In this document: piece by piece, positions 32,779-43,496 of the stretch
How positions within the stretch are numbered: position 1 is the first letter of the stretch
How the letters are laid out: the number at the start of each line of letters is the position of its first letter
NCBI GenBank assembly: GCA_964567755.1
Contig: CAZMNW010000035.1
Location: 1 to 64,000, forward strand
Source: DASRJW01 sp964567755
GTDB taxonomy: Bacteria > Krumholzibacteriota > Krumholzibacteriia > G020349025
Length of the DNA: 64,000 bases
Direction: 5' to 3'
Notes under the pieces: generated by a model
Database searches by the model: none
Told to the model about the DNA's origin: nothing
The model's input: the letters and a program-made list of their open reading frames with translations, nothing else
Made by a program: the position numbers and the translations under genes

Positions 32779-35628
32779 TCAGCGTGAATCGCCGGGCGGA
32801 CTGCCGGAGCGTGTGCTGCCGAAGCCGCGGAAATGTCCGATGGCCAGCACCTGGCGCTGGTCGTTGACCACGATGTAATCGGCGCCGAGCTTGAGCGGCG
32901 AGCGCGCGAAGCCGCCGAGACGATCGACCATCCCCGACGCGATGACGAGCGTGCGGCCCTCGACGGTCGGATGCCCGACGGCGAACAGAATGCCCGCATC
33001 GCGAAAATTCCACGACTTGCCGTCAACGGTGAATGTATCGCCGTCGTAGCGCACCGGCAGCTGCGGCGCCACGGCCTCCAGCACGCGATTCGTGCGTGGA
33101 TCCCCCACGAGCACCAGGTTCGTCGTCGACTGCAACGTGGCGTCGACGCGATTGTCGGCCAGAACGCGCGCCTTGCCGGCGAACAGCGCCGCCCATTCCA
33201 AGGCGAAGTGCTCGGCCGCGCGCGCATCGGCTTCGGGCCCGGTGACGGGGCGCAGCGCCGTCGAGTCAATGCCGGCGATGAGCGCGGCGCCCGGCAAGGC
33301 GCGCGTGCCATGCACAACCGCAAAAGGCGCGCGCGAGAACACGGTGGCAATCGGGCCGCCGGTGCCACCGAACCAGGCCGGTTCCCGCGCGCTCGGCGTC
33401 TCGCTCTTGTGCGCCGCCATGAAATCCAGGTTCTGCGCCAGCTGGCGCGCGAACAGCACGCGACCCGGCTCGGCCGTGGGTGCAATGTCCACCTCGTGCG
33501 CAAGGCCGTATTCATGCAAGCGGTCCGCCATGACGCGTGCGTGCACCACCGAGATCACCGGGTCTTGATCGGCGTGCACGATGCGGTAGGCGGTGTGCAC
33601 GGCGGGCCGCAGCAGTCGCGCCGGATTCATCGTCTCGTAGTAGAACAGCTCTTCCGGCGCGTAAGCCAATGCCTGGAACAGACCGGGTTGATCCATGTCT
33701 CCATACCCCGAGACGATGGCCGCCGCGGCGAAGAGATTCGCGTGCCGCACACTCAGCAACCATGCGCCAGACGCACCCATGCCGAAGCCGGTGACATACA
33801 CACGCGTCGCATCGACCGGCAGGTCCTGCAGCGACTGCTGCAGGATGTCGACCACGTCGCGCTCACCCGCCAACTGAAACCCGAGGTTGCCGCGCGCATA
33901 CGGGCTGAGCGCGACCCATCCGCGCGCATCCACCGCTGCCAGCAGCGCCCGGTCGAAGGGCGCCATCTCGTCCTCGTCGACATCGTGCAACACGACGAGC
34001 AGCGGCACGGGCGTGGAGGCGGCGGCAGCCGCGCGCGACAGGTGCACGGCGTACGGCTGCACGCTGGCATCGGCCTCGGCGCGGTGACCGCGCAGAAACG
34101 GGACCCCGACCGGGAAGTTGCGCGTGCTGCGTTTCGGCCAGAGCGCCGCGAGCAGACGCTCGTGCTCGGCACGATCCCGCGGCTGCAGTACCAGGTCTCG
34201 CAGCACTTGTGACTCGATCAGCTGGTTCTCGAACGCCGCCCAGGCGGATGCACGCGACGCCAGAATGCCGCGATCGGTATGGCGCGCCTCTCTCCACTCG
34301 CCGAGCCATTCCATTCTGTCGCCGACCTTTTGCAGGCGGGCAGCGACATCGGCGGCGCGCGGGAACACGTGCTGCGACGCCGCGTTGTCGTCGATTTCGT
34401 CGGCTCCACGCGCGAGACTCGCGGCGGTCGGCGCCAGATGCAGGACTTCATGGCGAGAGGCCGGCGCACCCGGGACGCCGAGGTCGATCTCCACGCGACG
34501 ATCACGTGGCCATGGCGTGCGCGCGACGAGTGCGGCATGGTAACGCAGCAGTGCCGGCGTTTGCGCCACCTCGACGCGCAACGCCTTCTTGCCATGTTCC
34601 CCGACTTCGAGCACGGCCGGAGCGGCCGCGTGCCCCCAGCGTAACAATGACCACTCGCACGGCACACCGGGCTCGATGTGACGGCTGCCGAGAGAGGCGA
34701 TCCAAGTTCCCGCCGGCGGCCCGTCGCCATAGAGAAGCCGCGCCCACCCCGCTACCCATCCCGACTTGCGGTCGACCGTTCCCGGACGCGTCATCCACGC
34801 CAGTAGTTTTTCGCTGTGGGGGTCGACATCTTCGATGAGCACGTTGACGAGGAGCGACGCCTCATCGTGCGGCAAAGCCGGGAAGAGCACGCCCCATGGG
34901 ACCAACAGCTCGAATTCGACGCTGCCGCTCGGGCCGGGCCGTTGCTGCACCGTCGCAGCACCGCGCGCGCCGAGAGCCTGGGAATCGAAGAGCACCACGC
35001 GGCGATTGTGCATGCGCGTCCACGCTTCGAGACGACCATCGGCCCAAATGCGCAGCGCACGTTCGCCACCACGCCAGTAGCGTTGCACGACTGACGAGCT
35101 GGTGCCGACGTAGAGCAGAACACTCTCGATGCGGCGCGGATCGGAACTTCCGGTGGTGAGTGAGTCATCGTGCAATCGGGCACCGAGGACGAGACCTTGC
35201 GTCGTCCACAGCAAGGCGAAATCGAGCGCTGCGTCACCGGCAGCGTGCAACGTGCCGCGGACACGCGTGCTCGCGCCACGCAGATCGTGCCAACGCACGA
35301 CCGGCCAGTCGGCCACTCTTCCATCGATCACGGGAAGATCGGCGGCGAAACTCGCCTGCAGCTTCGGGCGACCGGCGTCGGGGAGAGAGTCGAGAGGGAA
35401 ACCCCGAAACGTGCGCGGATCGTCCGTGGCGAGAAAAGGCGGTGGCAGCAGGTTCGAATCCCAGGCCTTGACCTCGAGGCGCGGCGATGTGTCCGGTTTC
35501 TCGCTCGCCGCCACCCGCACATCGCCGTGTAGAATCGCGCCCAGCAGACCGGTCCAAACTGCGACGCAGAGGCCTATGCGGAAGATTCTGCCGAGGATGC
35601 GTAGCGGAAAAGAGGCGCTGCGTTTCAT
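32779..35628 (-). CDS. Large secreted CBM9-like / alpha-beta hydrolase-like protein without nucleophile
   Basis: A 949-residue exported protein with an N-terminal hydrophobic signal (about 10-36). Residues about 95-290 resemble a family 9 carbohydrate-binding/DOMON module (IDGRVADWP, DDSLTTGSSDPRR). A hydrolase domain of the esterase/prolyl-oligopeptidase type spans about 530-720: VPLLVVLHDVDEDE, RGWVALSPYARG and VYVTGFGMGASGAW. In the usual GxSxG elbow the Ser is Gly here (Gly616), and no candidate catalytic His is seen after ADQDPV, so it is probably not a serine hydrolase, unless Ser620 two turns on acts instead. It starts 9 nt after argH and may be read through from the arg operon. Confidence 0.7.
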   Translation of the reverse strand: MKRSASFPLRILGRIFRIGLCVAVWTGLLGAILHGDVRVAASEKPDTSPRLEVKAWDSNLLPPPFLATDDPRTFRGFPLDSLPDAGRPKLQASFAADLPVIDGRVADWPVVRWHDLRGASTRVRGTLHAAGDAALDFALLWTTQGLVLGARLHDDSLTTGSSDPRRIESVLLYVGTSSSVVQRYWRGGERALRIWADGRLEAWTRMHNRRVVLFDSQALGARGAATVQQRPGPSGSVEFELLVPWGVLFPALPHDEASLLVNVLIEDVDPHSEKLLAWMTRPGTVDRKSGWVAGWARLLYGDGPPAGTWIASLGSRHIEPGVPCEWSLLRWGHAAAPAVLEVGEHGKKALRVEVAQTPALLRYHAALVARTPWPRDRRVEIDLGVPGAPASRHEVLHLAPTAASLARGADEIDDNAASQHVFPRAADVAARLQKVGDRMEWLGEWREARHTDRGILASRASAWAAFENQLIESQVLRDLVLQPRDRAEHERLLAALWPKRSTRNFPVGVPFLRGHRAEADASVQPYAVHLSRAAAAASTPVPLLVVLHDVDEDEMAPFDRALLAAVDARGWVALSPYARGNLGFQLAGERDVVDILQQSLQDLPVDATRVYVTGFGMGASGAWLLSVRHANLFAAAAIVSGYGDMDQPGLFQALAYAPEELFYYETMNPARLLRPAVHTAYRIVHADQDPVISVVHARVMADRLHEYGLAHEVDIAPTAEPGRVLFARQLAQNLDFMAAHKSETPSAREPAWFGGTGGPIATVFSRAPFAVVHGTRALPGAALIAGIDSTALRPVTGPEADARAAEHFALEWAALFAGKARVLADNRVDATLQSTTNLVLVGDPRTNRVLEAVAPQLPVRYDGDTFTVDGKSWNFRDAGILFAVGHPTVEGRTLVIASGMVDRLGGFARSPLKLGADYIVVNDQRQVLAIGHFRGFGSTRSGSPPGDSR

Positions 35629-35637
35629 CCTCTCAAT

Positions 35638-37004
35638 TTAGACCCAGGAGCGCGCCGCCACCAGCGCCCGCGCGACCTCGTCGGGGTGGGTCGACCCCAA
35701 GGTGCGCTTGGCCGCGAGGCTGCCGTGCGGGGTGAGGGCGGCGCGGTCCATTTCGGCCAAGCCCGCTTGCAGCAGCTCGTCCGTGGTGGCGGCCTCGAGG
35801 CCGCGCCCGTCGGCCTCGCATGCGGCCACCAGTCGCCCCACTCTCTCATGGGCGCGGCGAAACGGCACGCCGCGACGCACGAGCTCCTCCGCCAAGTCCG
35901 TCGCCAACGAGAAGTCCGGTCCGACAGCGCGAGCGGCATGGAAGCGCGCGCCGGCCAGCATTCCCGCCAACATGCGGGCGCAATCGCGCGTCGTATCCGC
36001 GACGTCGAACAAGGCTTCCTTGTCCTCCTGCAGGTCACGGTTGTAGGCCAGCGGCAGCCCTTTCAGCAGCTCGTGCAGTGCGAACAACCGGGCGTGGACG
36101 CGAGCCGTCTTGCCGCGCACGAGCTCCGCTCCGTCCGGGTTGCGTTTCTGCGGCAACATCGACGACCCCGTGCACCAGGCGTCGCCGAGCGTCACCATGC
36201 CGAATTCGGGCGTCGACCACAGCACCAACTCTTCCGCCAGGCGCGAGAAGTGCGTCATGACCAGCGCACAGGCGCTGGCGAACTCGATGGCCCAATCGCG
36301 ATCGGACACGGCATCGATGGAATGGATGGCGACGCGGGCGAACCCGAGCCGGCGCGCCGTGGCCTCGCGATCGAGAGGGAGGGTCGAACCAGCGCAGGCG
36401 CCGGCACCGAGCGGCGAACGATCGGCGCGGCGTGCGGCGTCGGCGAGGCGCTCGAGATCGCGGCGCAACGCCTCCACGTGTGCCAGCAGATGATGCGCCA
36501 GCGACACGGGTTGCGCACGCTGCAGGTGCGTATAAGCGTAGATCACCGTGTCGCGATGCACCTCGGCCTGATCGACGAGCGCGCGCGCGACGCCGCGCAC
36601 GGACGAAACGACCTCTGCCGACGCATCACGCAACCACAACAGCACGTCGGTTGCGACTTGGTCGTTGCGGCTGCGACCCGCGTGCAATCGTCGCGCCGCA
36701 TCGCCGCACAACTCGACGAGGCGGTTTTCGACCGCCGTATGAATGTCTTCTGGCAGCTCCGCCACCGTGGCCGGATCCGGCGGAAAGGTCCCGTCGTCGA
36801 TCTCGGCTTCGAGCTTGGCCATTGCATCCAGCAGGCTCTGTCGATCGGGCGCGGGCAAGAGCCCGGCGTCTGCAAGCGCGTCTGCATGCGCGCGACTGCA
36901 GGCGAGATCCTGGCGCACCAGCCGACGATCGACAGACAACGAAGAGGAGAACCGGCGCAGATCGAGGTCGAGTGCGGCTCGGAAGCGTCCTCCCCATAGA
37001 TCGC

Positions 37005-37008
<4 letters not shown>
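35638..37008 (-). CDS. argH: Argininosuccinate lyase
   Basis: Cleaves argininosuccinate to arginine and fumarate, the last step of arginine synthesis. The N-terminus LWGGRF, HAGRSRNDQVATD, YTHLQRAQPV and the signature GSSMLPQKRNPD with its catalytic Ser loop are present; the length of 456 is normal. Its start overlaps the argG stop by 4 nt. Last biosynthetic gene of the arg operon. Confidence 0.96.
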
Positions 37009-38372
<1,364 letters not shown>

Positions 38373-38389
38373 CATCCCCTCCTTCTCTG

Positions 38390-38863
38390 TCATTCCAACT
38401 GCAACAGGGCGGCCAAATCGCGCTTCAATCGCGCCGTGGATTTGACGCTGCGCGGCACCACCAGAATCGTGTCGTCACCGGCGAGCGTCGCCAACACATC
38501 CGTCAACTGTTGGCCATCGAGCCACACGGCGACTCCTTGGGCCCGGCCGGTGAGGGTGCGAATGACAATCGCCATCTCGTTGGACTCGATTCCGGTGACC
38601 TCGACGGCGGCGACGTTGTGCATGCGCGCGGGCGCCGCCGGCGTCGACACCGCTTCCATATCGGGCAGCGCGTAGCGATATCCACTCGCCGTCGGGACAC
38701 ACGGGACCCGAAGTTCCTTGAGATCCCGCGACAGCGTGGCTTGTGTGACACGGAAGCCACGCCGTCGCAAAGCGCGACGCAGGTCTTCCTGGTTGTGAAT
38801 GACTTCTTCGCGCAGCACCGCGATCAGCTCCGACTGCCGTCGCACCTTGTTGATTGCGCTCAC
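38390..38863 (-). CDS. argR: Arginine repressor ArgR
   Basis: A 157-residue hexameric repressor that binds ARG boxes when arginine is bound. The winged-helix N-domain includes the recognition segment TQATLSRDLKEL, and the C-domain has the arginine-binding core (NEMAIVIRTLTGRAQGVA, LAGDDTILVV). It lies inside the arg operon it presumably controls, 4 nt overlapping the end of argBD, giving a direct autoregulatory loop with the dyad upstream of argC. Confidence 0.95.
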   Translation of the reverse strand: MSAINKVRRQSELIAVLREEVIHNQEDLRRALRRRGFRVTQATLSRDLKELRVPCVPTASGYRYALPDMEAVSTPAAPARMHNVAAVEVTGIESNEMAIVIRTLTGRAQGVAVWLDGQQLTDVLATLAGDDTILVVPRSVKSTARLKRDLAALLQLE

Positions 38864-41010
38864 GCCTCTCCTCGATCGTCAGCGCCAACCGCGAGCTGGG
38901 CCAAACCACGCTCCAGCAGGGCGCATCCTGCCTCGATCTCGTGCGGCTCGATGACGAGTGGCGGCAACAGACGCAGGACCTTCTTCCCTGCCTGCAATCC
39001 CAGTAGGCCAACGTTGCGCAACGCCGTCACCAGCTCGGGCGCCTGGGGCGCCTGCAGCACCAGGCCCCACATGAGGCCGCGACCGCGAACTGCGGCGACC
39101 TGCTGCGGATGCGCCGCAGCGAGCGCCATCAGCGCTCGACCGAGCTGCACACCACGCGCGCGCACGCGCGACGCGAACTCCGGCTCCAGCACGACGTCGA
39201 GAACGGCGTGCGCCATCGTCGCCACGGCAGGCCCGCCGCCGAAGGTCGAACCGTGATCACCACGCCCGAAAGCGCGGGCGGCCTCGTCGCGCGCCAGCAG
39301 CACGCCCATGGGCAAGCCACCCGCCAATGCTTTGGCCAAGGTCACCGCATCCGGAGACACGCCTTCCCCCTGACACGAGAGGAAGGTGCCGGTGCGTCCG
39401 ACGCCCGTTTGCACTTCGTCGCAGAGGAGCAGCGCTCCGCTGCGATCGCACAGCGCGCGCAGGTGCGCCAAGAATCCGGGTGGCGCGGGCAACACGCCGC
39501 CTTCGCCCTGGATCGGTTCGATGAGAACGAGCGCCGTGTCGCTGTCGATGGCGGCCGATGCCGAGTCGAAATCCCCGAAGGGCAGGGGGATGAACCCGGA
39601 CAGAAGCGGCCGAAACGGGGCCTGATAGCTCTCCTGCATCGTCGCCGACAACGCCCCGAGCGTGCGGCCATGGAAGGCCCCCTCGAAGACGACGATGCGC
39701 GACCGACCGGGTCGCGCCTTGCGTCCCATCTTGATGGCGGCTTCGACCGCCTCGGTGCCCGAGTTGCAAAAGAACGCGCGCTGCATGCCCGTCGCCGACA
39801 CCAAGCGCTCCGCGAGCCGGACCATGGGCTCGGTCCAGTACAGATTGCTGGTGTGCAGCAAATCGCCGGCTGCGCCCGGGAGCGCCTGGCGCAGCGCCGG
39901 GTGCCCATGGCCGAGCGCGTTCACCGCGATGCCTGCAGCGAAGTCGAGGTAGCTCCGGCCTTGGCTGTCGAAAACGCGGCAGCCACTGCCGCCCACGATC
40001 TCGATGGGCTCGCGTGCATACGTATCCATCAACACAGCAGCGCCGCGTTCGGCCAGGGTTCCCGCCCAAGAGGGAGTCTTGGGTTGCGGCGTGCCAACGT
40101 TCGTCACATCCGCAGCGCGATCTGGAACGACCAACGTCCCCTGGTTCGACTGCGCGCACAGCGCGTCGACGAGCACGTGCGGAGACCGTCCATCGATGAG
40201 ACGCACGCGGGGGACACCCGAGCGCAGCGCTTGCAACGCAGCCTCCAACTTCGGGCGCATGCCACCGGTCACCTGGCCGGTGTCGAGCAGGGCTTGCACG
40301 TGTCGCACGTCCAGGATCGGGACGCACTGTCCGTCGTCGACATAGCCGGGCACATCGGACATGAACACGAGCTCGCTCGCGCCGACGGCTGCCGCCACTG
40401 CCGCGGCCACCAGATCGGCATTGATGTTGTGCGTTTGACCGTTGTCATCTGTTGCCGTCGGTGCGACGACCGGCACGTAACCGCCGTCCAGCAGATGCAA
40501 CAGCGCCGCGGGATCGACCGCATCGATCACGCCGACGAAGCCGATGTCACGGCCACCGGGTCGGTGCCGGTGGATGCGGAGCATGCCACCGTCCGAGCCC
40601 GAGATCCCGAGGGCGCGCACACCGGAGCGGGCCAGCAAGGTCACGATCTGTTTGTTGATGCGACCGGCGAACACCATCTCCGCCAGCTCGGCAGTGAGTG
40701 CATCCGTGACACGGTGGCCGTCGACGAACCGCGGCTCGAGCCCGAGTCGCTGCATCCATTGGCTGAGCTCGGGACCGCCGCCATGCACCACGATCGGCCG
40801 AATCCCGCGGGCGACGACGAATGCGACGTCACGCGCCCACTCGGCAGCGGTCACCGCTTTTTCTTGCACCGACCCGCCGTACTTGAGGACCACCGTCGTC
40901 GCGCCAAGGACAGATACAGGCGGCACGGTGACGCTCTCCGTCATTGTCTTCAACCTGGCGACTCCTTCCAGCGACAACCGCGGGGCGATATGCATGCTTG
41001 GCCGATTCAC
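38860..41010 (-). CDS. argBD: Fused N-acetylglutamate kinase / acetylornithine aminotransferase
   Basis: A 716-residue natural fusion. Residues about 36-295 are a full ArgB: VVLKYGGSV, VVHGGGPELSQWM, GRINKQIVTLL, HNINADLVAAAVAAAVG and TGGMRPKLEAA. A linker of about 25 residues (298-322) joins ArgD (to 716): LDFAAGIAVNALGHGHP, FFCNSGTEAVEAAIKMGRK, EPIQGEGGV, LLCDEVQTGVGRTG and TLAKALAGG with the PLP lysine. No stop or frameshift separates the halves. The start GTG 41010 overlaps the argJ stop (GTGA); TTG 40953, with AAGGAG upstream, is an alternative start. Steps 2 and 4 of the pathway are combined, so ArgC's step lies between them. Confidence 0.95.
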   Translation of the reverse strand: MNRPSMHIAPRLSLEGVARLKTMTESVTVPPVSVLGATTVVLKYGGSVQEKAVTAAEWARDVAFVVARGIRPIVVHGGGPELSQWMQRLGLEPRFVDGHRVTDALTAELAEMVFAGRINKQIVTLLARSGVRALGISGSDGGMLRIHRHRPGGRDIGFVGVIDAVDPAALLHLLDGGYVPVVAPTATDDNGQTHNINADLVAAAVAAAVGASELVFMSDVPGYVDDGQCVPILDVRHVQALLDTGQVTGGMRPKLEAALQALRSGVPRVRLIDGRSPHVLVDALCAQSNQGTLVVPDRAADVTNVGTPQPKTPSWAGTLAERGAAVLMDTYAREPIEIVGGSGCRVFDSQGRSYLDFAAGIAVNALGHGHPALRQALPGAAGDLLHTSNLYWTEPMVRLAERLVSATGMQRAFFCNSGTEAVEAAIKMGRKARPGRSRIVVFEGAFHGRTLGALSATMQESYQAPFRPLLSGFIPLPFGDFDSASAAIDSDTALVLIEPIQGEGGVLPAPPGFLAHLRALCDRSGALLLCDEVQTGVGRTGTFLSCQGEGVSPDAVTLAKALAGGLPMGVLLARDEAARAFGRGDHGSTFGGGPAVATMAHAVLDVVLEPEFASRVRARGVQLGRALMALAAAHPQQVAAVRGRGLMWGLVLQAPQAPELVTALRNVGLLGLQAGKKVLRLLPPLVIEPHEIEAGCALLERGLAQLAVGADDRGEA

Positions 41011-42251
41011 GAGCGATAGCTGGCGTTGATATGGACATACCCGGCACTCAGATCGCAGGTCCAGGTGGTCGCGGTTGCGTTCCCGAGCCCGAGATCGATC
41101 GTGATCGTGACCTCGTCACGCTCCAAGGCGCGGCGCGCCGCAGCCGCCGAAAAACGTGACACGAACCCTGGGCGCACGACGGCCACATCGCCGAAGTCGA
41201 CACCCAACCGTTCGGGCAACAGGGGCACGTGGGCACGGCAGGCTGCGGCCACGATGCGTCCCCAGTTGGCGTCGGCCCCGTGCACAGCAGTCTTCACCAG
41301 CGGGGAGCCCGCAACGGTGCGGGCCACCTGCAGCGCCATGGCTTCGTCGGTGGCGCCGCGCACGCGAATCTCGATGAGCTTGGTCGCGCCTTCGCCGTCG
41401 CGCACGACCATCTTCCCCAGCTCGATCAGCACTTCCGTGAGCGCGCCAGCGAATGCGGCCACGGACTCGGGGCGAGCCGGGTCCACGACCACACCGGATG
41501 CGCCGTTGGCCAGCACGGCGATCGTGTCGTTCGTCGACGTGTCGCCGTCCACCGTGATGCGATTGAAGGAGGCATCCGTCGCCTGCCGCAAGCAGTCCTG
41601 CAACAGGTGCGGCGATACGGCGGCATCCGTGGTGACGAAAGCGAGCGTCGTCGCCATGTCGGGGTGAATCATGCCTGAACCTTTGGCCATGCCGCCTATG
41701 ATGTACGTCCCGCCCGCGGTGTCGACGCTGCGCACGCATTCTTTCTCGCGCAAGTCGGTGGTGAGGATGGCCGTCGCCGCATCGGCGCCGCCCGCGCGCG
41801 TGAGCCCGCGCACCGCTCGCGGCAGTGCGCCGAGCAAGCGCGGGAGGGGCAGTGGTTGGCCGATGACTCCCGTGGATGCAACCAGGACCTGCTCGATCGG
41901 CACGCTCAGGAGATCGGCCACGGCCTGCGTCGTGCGACGCGCCGCCACCAGCCCAGGCTCGCCGGTGCAGGCATTGGCATTGCCGGCGTTGATGACGATG
42001 GCGCGCGCACATCCGCCGGAAAGGCGCAGGTGCTCGCGGCTCACGACCACGGGGGCCGCGACCGCCAGATTGCGGGTGAAGACAGCTGCCGCGGCGGCGT
42101 CGCGATCGCTGACCACGAGAGCGAGGTCGAGACGCTTCTTGCGGATTCCCGCGTGCACGCCGGCGGCGCGGAATCCCGCCGCCGCGGTGATGGCGGCGGC
42201 ATGCGGGCGTTCCACTGTCGCGGCCTCAGCCAACGGGCTCGAAGTGGACAC
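41007..42251 (-). CDS. argJ: Ornithine acetyltransferase ArgJ (possibly bifunctional)
   Basis: Transfers acetyl from N-acetylornithine to glutamate, recycling the acetyl group; bifunctional forms also use acetyl-CoA. The self-cleavage site is in GSGMIHPDMATTLAF, where the Thr becomes the N-terminal nucleophile of the beta chain. FNRITVDGDTSTND and GADANWGRI are family blocks. The start is the GTG at 42251, with AAAGGGG upstream. No argA or argE is in the window, consistent with a cyclic pathway. It overlaps argC by 26 nt and argBD by 4 nt. Confidence 0.95.
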   Translation of the reverse strand: MSTSSPLAEAATVERPHAAAITAAAGFRAAGVHAGIRKKRLDLALVVSDRDAAAAAVFTRNLAVAAPVVVSREHLRLSGGCARAIVINAGNANACTGEPGLVAARRTTQAVADLLSVPIEQVLVASTGVIGQPLPLPRLLGALPRAVRGLTRAGGADAATAILTTDLREKECVRSVDTAGGTYIIGGMAKGSGMIHPDMATTLAFVTTDAAVSPHLLQDCLRQATDASFNRITVDGDTSTNDTIAVLANGASGVVVDPARPESVAAFAGALTEVLIELGKMVVRDGEGATKLIEIRVRGATDEAMALQVARTVAGSPLVKTAVHGADANWGRIVAAACRAHVPLLPERLGVDFGDVAVVRPGFVSRFSAAAARRALERDEVTITIDLGLGNATATTWTCDLSAGYVHINASYRS

Positions 42252-43287
42252 GTCCGACCCCTTTCTGCGTCTGCGGCAGCAATCCCAGCGTTTCCGGTAA
42301 ACCCAAGACTCGATTCATGATTTGGACCGCTTGCCCAGCCGCTCCCTTCCACAGGTTGTCGAGGACGCCGAGCACGACCAAGGTGCCTGCTTCCGCATCC
42401 ACGACCGGAGCGAGATCACAGAAGTTGGTGTCGAGAACGTCGCGCGTTTGCGGCAAGCGCTCGGCGGGATCGACGATGCGGACGAATGCCGACTCCGAGT
42501 ACGCCGCCCGGTACGCGGCCAGTGTCTTGCTCGCGTCGAGACCGTCACCGGCCAGCACGACGCTGGCGAAAATGCCACGCCGCAGCGGCGCTAGATGCGG
42601 CACGAACGTGACGCGCACGGGTCGTCCGCCCCAACGCTCGAGCCCGGCGGTGATCTCGGGCACGTGCTGGTGTCGGCCGACGCGATAGGCGCGCACGTTC
42701 TCGGACACCTCCGAGAAGCTCGTCTCGACATCGGCCTTTCGACCCGCTCCGGTCGTGCCGGAGATCGCGTGGATCACGACGTCGGTCGTCGGGCGCAACC
42801 CGAGAGCGGGAGCCGCAGCGAGCTGCGCCACCGTGGCATAGCAGCCAGCGCATGCCACGAGCTTTGCTCCGGGCAGCTCGGCGCCGAACAACTCTGGCAA
42901 GCCGTACACGGACCGCCCCAGGAGATGCGGCGCGGCGTGCTCGCGGCCGTACCAACGGCGATAGGTCGCGGCGTCGGCACAACGTAGATCCCCGGAGAGA
43001 TCGACGATCGTACCGACACTGCCGACCAGCTGGGCGGCGACGCGCGATGCAACCCCATGCGGCAAGGCCAGGAAAACCACATCCACACCGCGCAGTCGCT
43101 CGGGATCGATTGGCTGCAGCACACCTTGGAACACGTGTGCCCGACCGGGGTGGAGCGATTCGAATGCGGTCCCGGCGTTGCCTTCGGCCTGCACCGCAGA
43201 GAGCGACACCTCCGGATGCCTGCTCAGCACCGTCACGAGCTCGGCGCCGCCGTACCCCGAGGCGCCAATCACCGCACAGTCGATCAT
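42226..43287 (-). CDS. argC: N-acetyl-gamma-glutamyl-phosphate reductase
   Basis: Reduces N-acetylglutamyl-5-phosphate to the semialdehyde with NADPH. The Rossmann loop VIGASGYGGAELV, the catalytic Cys in KLVACAGCYATVA and HAISGTTGAGRK are diagnostic. The ATG at 43287 has GGGAGG upstream; the longer open frame begins inside the promoter/operator. First gene of the argC-J-BD-R-G-H operon. Confidence 0.96.
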   Translation of the reverse strand: MIDCAVIGASGYGGAELVTVLSRHPEVSLSAVQAEGNAGTAFESLHPGRAHVFQGVLQPIDPERLRGVDVVFLALPHGVASRVAAQLVGSVGTIVDLSGDLRCADAATYRRWYGREHAAPHLLGRSVYGLPELFGAELPGAKLVACAGCYATVAQLAAAPALGLRPTTDVVIHAISGTTGAGRKADVETSFSEVSENVRAYRVGRHQHVPEITAGLERWGGRPVRVTFVPHLAPLRRGIFASVVLAGDGLDASKTLAAYRAAYSESAFVRIVDPAERLPQTRDVLDTNFCDLAPVVDAEAGTLVVLGVLDNLWKGAAGQAVQIMNRVLGLPETLGLLPQTQKGVGRVHFEPVG

Positions 43288-43310
43288 CCACGGCCTCCCT
43301 TTCTTGGAGC

Positions 43311-43344
43311 GCATAAAAATACACATTTGAACATTTTTATGCAA
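43311..43344 (-). promoter_or_regulatory. Arginine operon promoter overlapped by a dyad resembling paired ARG boxes
   Basis: On the reverse strand, TTGCAT (43339-43344), a 17-nt spacer and TATTTT (43316-43321) form a promoter starting about 20 nt before argC. It is covered by an inverted repeat, GCATAAAAAT (43311-43320) and ATTTTTATGC (43333-43342), 12 nt apart. The two arms read as TGCATAAAAATGTT and TGTATTTTTATGCG, each close to the 14-nt ARG-box core TGAATWWWWATTCA and about 20 nt apart centre to centre. With argR in the operon, repression by arginine is the natural inference. Confidence 0.65.
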
Positions 43345-43405
43345 GATGTCTCGCGGCCGGCGGACGGCCGCGGGTGGAGAACGGTGCGCAGGATCGGTCA
43401 GCCGA

Positions 43406-43440
43406 GGGTCAGGGGGTCAGGGGTCAAGGGAGTCAGGGGG
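43406..43440 (+). repeat. G-rich direct repeats forming a G-quadruplex motif
   Basis: Five G-runs of 3-5 separated by TCA, TCA, TCAA and AGTCA loops on the plus strand, i.e. four or more GGG tracts with loops of 7 nt or less. The unit is roughly GTCAGGGG. It lies about 60 nt upstream of the arg promoter, on the template strand of the operon. Confidence 0.6.
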
Positions 43441-43496
43441 TCAGGCATTGGCCATGAGCGGTGGGTACCAGTACCGAGCAGGCGGGGGAGAAATTG

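Noticed and set aside
39109..41019. Plus-strand open frame of 636 codons opposite argBD
   Set aside because: Antisense shadow of the ArgB-ArgD gene; its composition is rich in Arg and His with no recognisable domain.
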